A DNA stretch of 40,446 nt from Pirellulales bacterium (GTDB taxonomy: Bacteria > Planctomycetota > Planctomycetia > Pirellulales > UBA1268), in contig JAFMIU010000024.1 of the NCBI GenBank assembly GCA_017853835.1, forward strand, positions 1-40,446. The letters are read 5' to 3'. The stretch's first letter is position 1, and every line of letters starts with the position of its first letter. The notes under the pieces were generated by a model that saw only the letters and a list, made by a program, of their open reading frames with translations, was not told where the DNA came from and did not search any database. This document shows, in pieces, positions 37,018 through 40,446 of this stretch. The translations under genes and the position numbers were made by a program.

Positions 37018-38022
37018 ATGCGAATCGGGATTGTCAACGACCTGAGGGCGGCATGTGAGGCCTTGCGCCGCGTGGTGACCAGCCTCCCCGACCACGAGGT
37101 GATCTGGACGGCCAACGACGGCGTCGAAGCGATCGCGATGGCCAAACGCGACCGTCCCGACCTGATCCTCATGGATCTGCTCATGCCGCACATGGACGGC
37201 GCCCAGGCGACCCGACAGATCATGGCGACGGCGCCGTGCGCGATCCTGGTGGTCACCGCCACCGTCAGCGGCAACATCTCACTCGTCTACGATGCCATGG
37301 GCTACGGTGCCCTCGACGCCGTCGACACCCCCATGCTCGGCCCGGCGGGTGAGGTCACCGGCGCCGGAGCGCTGGTCGAAAAGATCGGCACCATCGCGAA
37401 GCTGGTGGGAGCCACCGTCGATCCTCGACGCGGCCGACGGGCTGCCCAGTCGTCCACACCCCCACGGCTCCTGGTGGTGGGAGCCTCGACGGGAGGTCCG
37501 AAGGCCGTTTCAGATCTCCTGCTGCCGCTCCCGCACGACTGGAACGTCGCCGTGATCGTGGTGCAGCATGTGGATGTCGCCTTCGCACCAGGCCTCGCGA
37601 AATGGCTTGGCGACCGCACGGGCCGACCCGTGAGGATCATCGAACATGGGCAGCAACCCGCTGCGGGCGACGTGCTCGTCGCCGGCACCAACGATCATCT
37701 CGTGCTGACGAAGGGCCGCGCACTCGAATACCGGCAAGAGCCCCGTGAGGTGTTCTTCCGCCCCAGCGTCGACGTGTTTTTCGACAGCGTCGCGGAACAC
37801 TGGCCCCAGACCGGCATCGCGGCGCTCCTCACCGGGATGGGTCGCGATGGTGCCAAGGGGCTCCTCAAACTCCGAAGCCGCGGCTGGCACACGATCGCTC
37901 AGGATGAGGCGAGTTGCGTGGTGTTCAGCATGCCCAAGGCGGCCATCGATGCCGGAGCCGCCTGCGAAGTGCTCGGAATCGACCAGATGAGCCGCGTGAT
38001 CAGCTCACGGATGCCCGTCTGA
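37018..38022 (+). CDS. CheB methylesterase, WspF-like
   Basis: 334 residues. The receiver domain begins MRIGIVNDLRAACEALRR with phospho-acceptor D53 (LMDLLMPHMDG). The esterase domain has the catalytic serine in VVGASTGGPKAV, histidine in VVQHVD and aspartate in TGMGRDGAKG. IVND near the start, where most CheB have VDD, and YGALDAVDTP are features I recall from WspF. It removes receptor methyl groups and resets signalling. Last gene of the operon, nine bases after the kinase. Its TGA stop is directly followed by the stop of the opposing amidase gene (shared TGATCA). Confidence 0.93.
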   Translation: MRIGIVNDLRAACEALRRVVTSLPDHEVIWTANDGVEAIAMAKRDRPDLILMDLLMPHMDGAQATRQIMATAPCAILVVTATVSGNISLVYDAMGYGALDAVDTPMLGPAGEVTGAGALVEKIGTIAKLVGATVDPRRGRRAAQSSTPPRLLVVGASTGGPKAVSDLLLPLPHDWNVAVIVVQHVDVAFAPGLAKWLGDRTGRPVRIIEHGQQPAAGDVLVAGTNDHLVLTKGRALEYRQEPREVFFRPSVDVFFDSVAEHWPQTGIAALLTGMGRDGAKGLLKLRSRGWHTIAQDEASCVVFSMPKAAIDAGAACEVLGIDQMSRVISSRMPV

Positions 38023-39528
38023 TCACGGGCGGCTCACCACGCCATGCGCGGCGATGAGCCTCATCGTCGCGAGCACCGTGCCCTCGGTCGCCCCGGGACA
38101 TCCGATCACCTGCACTCCGATCGGGAGACCGGCGCTCCCGCGATCGGCCGCCGCAGCGGCACGAAGCACCGGATCGAGGCTCCAGGAACGGGTTCGAGCC
38201 TCGTCACGGCCCACGGTCGTCACGGGCACCGCGCCGGCCGGGAGATCGAGAAGGTTTGCCAACAGGCACGGTGACGCCGCGAGCACGAGTCGGGCCGCGG
38301 CACCATGGGGAAGCGCCGGCAGCGACGACACGGGGCACACGACCGCATCGCACCCCTCGACGATCGATGCAAACCGTTCGGCACACTCGGCCCTGGCCTT
38401 CATGAGGTCGTCGAACTCGGCCGAGGATCGACGGCCGGTGTGAACGATCGCCTCCGACTCCACCTGTCGGCCGATGCATCGCAGCGCCAAGGCCATCGCC
38501 GGCCGAACGGACGGCGCAACACCGGCGATCGCCAGGAGTCGTGCCACGTCGGGCATCGGACGGGTGCCGGCAAACAGACGCCGGATATCGTCGCCTCCAT
38601 CGGCCGAGAGCATGCCGAGCAGCACCCATGCGGCGGTCGTGGCGACGTCCGCAGAAACCTGCACCGTCTCGATGCCTGTCGCGGCCAGCCGGCTCACGGC
38701 ATCGCGCACGCCCCGACGCACCGCCGGTGATGGCGGGATCGGATTGGCATCGTCCCACCAGGCGATTCGGCGCGGTCGGCCGGCTTCCGCGGTCGTCGTC
38801 ACCCCAACGGCCATCGCCGCCAGCGCCAGGTCGTCGACATCCCTCGCCAGGAATCCGGCCCGCGACCGCACCCCTCTCAAGCTCGGCATCGTGTTGAAGG
38901 CGCCCCCATCGCCCAACACCGAGGTGCGCGGCATGATCGAGGCGATGCCACAGGCGTGAGCCGGTTGCCGCAGGCTCCCCGCCAGGTCGTTGCCCACCGC
39001 GAGCGGCACCACCCCGGCTGCCACGAGGGCGGCATCGCCGCCACTCGAACCGCCCGGGCTCCGGTTCAGATCGAATGGGTGTCGGGTCGTTCCCCAGACC
39101 GGATTGGAGGTTTCGTGAAGGTACATCGCCTGGGGCACGTTCGCCTTGCCAATCACGATGGCACCGGCATGGCGCAGCCGGCTGACGATCACAGCATCCT
39201 CGGTGTCGACACAGGCCTCGCGGGATGGAATCCCGAGCGTCGTGACACACCCACGAACCGCAAAGCATTCCTTCACGCTGATGGGCACACCGGCCAACGG
39301 GGCGGTCCCGATCGCCCCGGCCGCCACGCGGTCGTCGATGGCCCGGGCGTCACGCTCAGCCTCCGACCAACGGCCCTGGGTGAGGGCGTTGAGCCGAACG
39401 GCATCGGCGTGATGCCGTTGCAGCGACGTCGCCAGAACGTCCCGTGCAGGCACGCGGCCTGCCGTGACGTCGGCCGCGATGCTCACCGCCGACTGAAAGG
39501 AGCTCGTGGTCGTCAACGGTCCATTCAC
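38023..39528 (-). CDS. amidase signature family hydrolase
   Basis: 501 residues with a GTG start. The Ser-cisSer-Lys triad is visible: K86 in PISVKECF, S161/S162 in SPGGSSGGDAA and the nucleophile S185 in GNDLAGSLRQPA. The last motif differs from the common GSDIGGSIR, but the nucleophile is kept. The family hydrolyses amides, including small aliphatic amides, urea derivatives and Glu-tRNA amides; length and C-terminus do not single out a subfamily, and no gatB or gatC is nearby. Its start overlaps the stop of the upstream proline-rich gene (GTGA), so the two are cotranscribed. Its place beside a chemosensory operon with an amide-binding protein suggests, but does not prove, a shared substrate. 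No signal peptide: cytoplasmic. Confidence 0.9.
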   Translation of the reverse strand: MNGPLTTTSSFQSAVSIAADVTAGRVPARDVLATSLQRHHADAVRLNALTQGRWSEAERDARAIDDRVAAGAIGTAPLAGVPISVKECFAVRGCVTTLGIPSREACVDTEDAVIVSRLRHAGAIVIGKANVPQAMYLHETSNPVWGTTRHPFDLNRSPGGSSGGDAALVAAGVVPLAVGNDLAGSLRQPAHACGIASIMPRTSVLGDGGAFNTMPSLRGVRSRAGFLARDVDDLALAAMAVGVTTTAEAGRPRRIAWWDDANPIPPSPAVRRGVRDAVSRLAATGIETVQVSADVATTAAWVLLGMLSADGGDDIRRLFAGTRPMPDVARLLAIAGVAPSVRPAMALALRCIGRQVESEAIVHTGRRSSAEFDDLMKARAECAERFASIVEGCDAVVCPVSSLPALPHGAAARLVLAASPCLLANLLDLPAGAVPVTTVGRDEARTRSWSLDPVLRAAAAADRGSAGLPIGVQVIGCPGATEGTVLATMRLIAAHGVVSRP

Positions 39529-40446
39529 CGTGCTGGCATCAGGTCGTCCACCGCCCGCCCCTCGACGAGCATCGCAGCCGGCCGAAACACATCGGCCCAG
39601 ATGGTGTCGCCGTCGAGAATCAGTCCGGTGACGATCACCAGGTCACCCTCGTCCTGCGACGGCCTCTCGCGCGACACCACGACGATTTCACGGTCGTCCC
39701 CCTTTCCGGCACCGATCGCCACACGCGATGACCAGAACGGGCCGACCGGCTTGGACGCGATCAGGCGTGCGGGAATCATGACGCCATCAGCATCACGCTT
39801 GGAGTAGGCGAGCCAGTCCCGCGACAGTTTCACCAGATCGGAAGCGACTTCCGGCGAATTGAGCATGCGGTCTTGGAGCGCCACGAACGTTTCCAGCGCG
39901 GCCTCGGGGGAGCGGCTGCTTTCGGTCGCCGCACGGTGCACCTCGGCCACCTCTCTCGCCACGCGGGCGAGGCATCGATACCACGCGACGAGGAGCTTTC
40001 GGCGACGAGGATCGGCCGGCGCTTCGATTGCTTCCACGGCATCCATCGCCACGACCGCGTCGGCCACGGCGGCATCAAGCGAGGCCGTGTCGAGTGGCGG
40101 CGGCGGCGGTGGTGGTGGTGGTGGCGGTGGTGACTCGGGGACGGGGGGCGGCACCGCCGCAGGCTCAGGGGAGGCCGCGGTAGCCACAGCCGTGTCGTCA
40201 CCCGCCTGTCCGAAGGGATCCTGTGCCTGGGGCGTCGGCTCAGGCGCAGCGGGCGGTTCCGACTCCGTGACAGCCGCCACCCCCTCCTCAGAAACTGGAT
40301 CAGGCTGTGACGACGGTGGCTCACGCGTGACTGTCGATGGCTCTCCATCGGGCACCGCAGGTGGCTCCTCCGTCAGACCCCCGTTGGCGACCGTCGTTTC
40401 GGTGGCGACCGTCGTTTCGGTGGCGACCGTCGTTTCGGTGGCGACC
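39525..40446 (-). CDS. proline-rich hypothetical protein, 5' end outside window
   Basis: The frame stays open to the right edge, so the gene is truncated at its start; the GTG at 40355 is not a convincing start because the repeat upstream continues in frame. The visible N-terminal part consists of repeats of the hexapeptide VATETT, then an acidic Pro/Ala/Glu-rich stretch and a run of about eleven prolines (codons at 40095-40127). The C-terminal 180 residues look folded: helical at first (AWYRCLARVAREVAEVHRA, ETFVALQDRMLNS), then beta-rich with DREIVVVSRERP and GDLVIVTGLILDGD. I do not recognise the fold. It overlaps the amidase start by four bases. Confidence 0.7.
   Translation of the reverse strand, partial: VATETTVATETTVATETTVANGGLTEEPPAVPDGEPSTVTREPPSSQPDPVSEEGVAAVTESEPPAAPEPTPQAQDPFGQAGDDTAVATAASPEPAAVPPPVPESPPPPPPPPPPPPLDTASLDAAVADAVVAMDAVEAIEAPADPRRRKLLVAWYRCLARVAREVAEVHRAATESSRSPEAALETFVALQDRMLNSPEVASDLVKLSRDWLAYSKRDADGVMIPARLIASKPVGPFWSSRVAIGAGKGDDREIVVVSRERPSQDEGDLVIVTGLILDGDTIWADVFRPAAMLVEGRAVDDLMPAR
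40386..40446. repeat. 18-bp tandem repeat at the right edge
   Basis: GGCGACCGTCGTTTCGGT occurs at 40386-40403, 40404-40421 and 40422-40439 without change, and a fourth copy starts at 40440 and leaves the window. In the minus-strand gene each copy encodes a permutation of VATETT. Identity between copies suggests recent or ongoing copy-number change. Confidence 0.92.

Noticed and set aside
40386..40446. CRISPR-like array at the right edge
   Set aside because: The 18-base units are directly adjacent with no spacers and are in frame in a coding region.
1..40446. Insertion sequences, phage genes, integrases, toxin-antitoxin or restriction genes
   Set aside because: None could be recognised; the window looks like stable chromosomal DNA apart from the inverted-repeat element at 8367-8532.

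Overview
The window is GC-rich bacterial DNA, about two-thirds G+C by eye, and most likely comes from a planctomycete. The evidence is a secreted-type protein carrying the PLEPRAMM motif, an FG-GAP protein, a His/Cys-rich secreted protein with an FGYY-x3-WRRWPG motif, a very large membrane-anchored TPR protein, an LpxA-type acyltransferase and a three-gene ferredoxin-type 2-oxoacid oxidoreductase. Lineage is inferred from recalled motifs, not from a search.

Layout. 1-42 is the 3' part of a tRNA-Arg(UCU). 320-2574 holds an FG-GAP repeat surface protein and a small ion-channel-like membrane protein. 2687-7367 is a tightly coupled operon (ATGA overlaps) for a ferredoxin-type 2-oxoacid oxidoreductase: an FAD/NAD(P)/Fe-S subunit, a fused gamma-alpha subunit and a TPP-binding beta subunit. 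7520-8326 is a beta-barrel outer-membrane protein. 8327-8532 is a convergent spacer with an unusual nested inverted repeat. On the minus strand, 20016 down to 8528, lie six genes in one direction: E3, pyruvate dehydrogenase E1 and E2, 2-oxoglutarate dehydrogenase E1 and E2, and a second E3. Both central NAD-linked 2-oxoacid dehydrogenases are thus in one gene string, next to the ferredoxin-type enzyme.

A tRNA-Leu(UAG) (20298-20379), the His/Cys-rich secreted protein, the 1467-residue TPR protein, a 103-residue TPR protein and LpxA follow.

The most interesting part is 27392-38022. A sigma54-type activator lacking any receiver domain is divergent from a seven-gene chemosensory operon: a UrtA/AmiC-like amide- or urea-binding protein with a membrane anchor, a methyl-accepting protein, CheW, CheR-TPR, a second CheW with a WspD-like N-terminus, a CheA-receiver hybrid and CheB. 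This is the WspA-F gene order, but the diguanylate cyclase WspR is absent and a periplasmic solute-binding protein has been added at the front. An amidase gene ends exactly against cheB on the opposite strand, preceded by a proline-rich protein gene that runs off the right edge through an 18-bp tandem repeat. My working model is an amide- or urea-responsive Wsp-type array with an unknown output; the adjacent sigma54 activator and amidase are candidate outputs, but nothing in the sequence proves that link.
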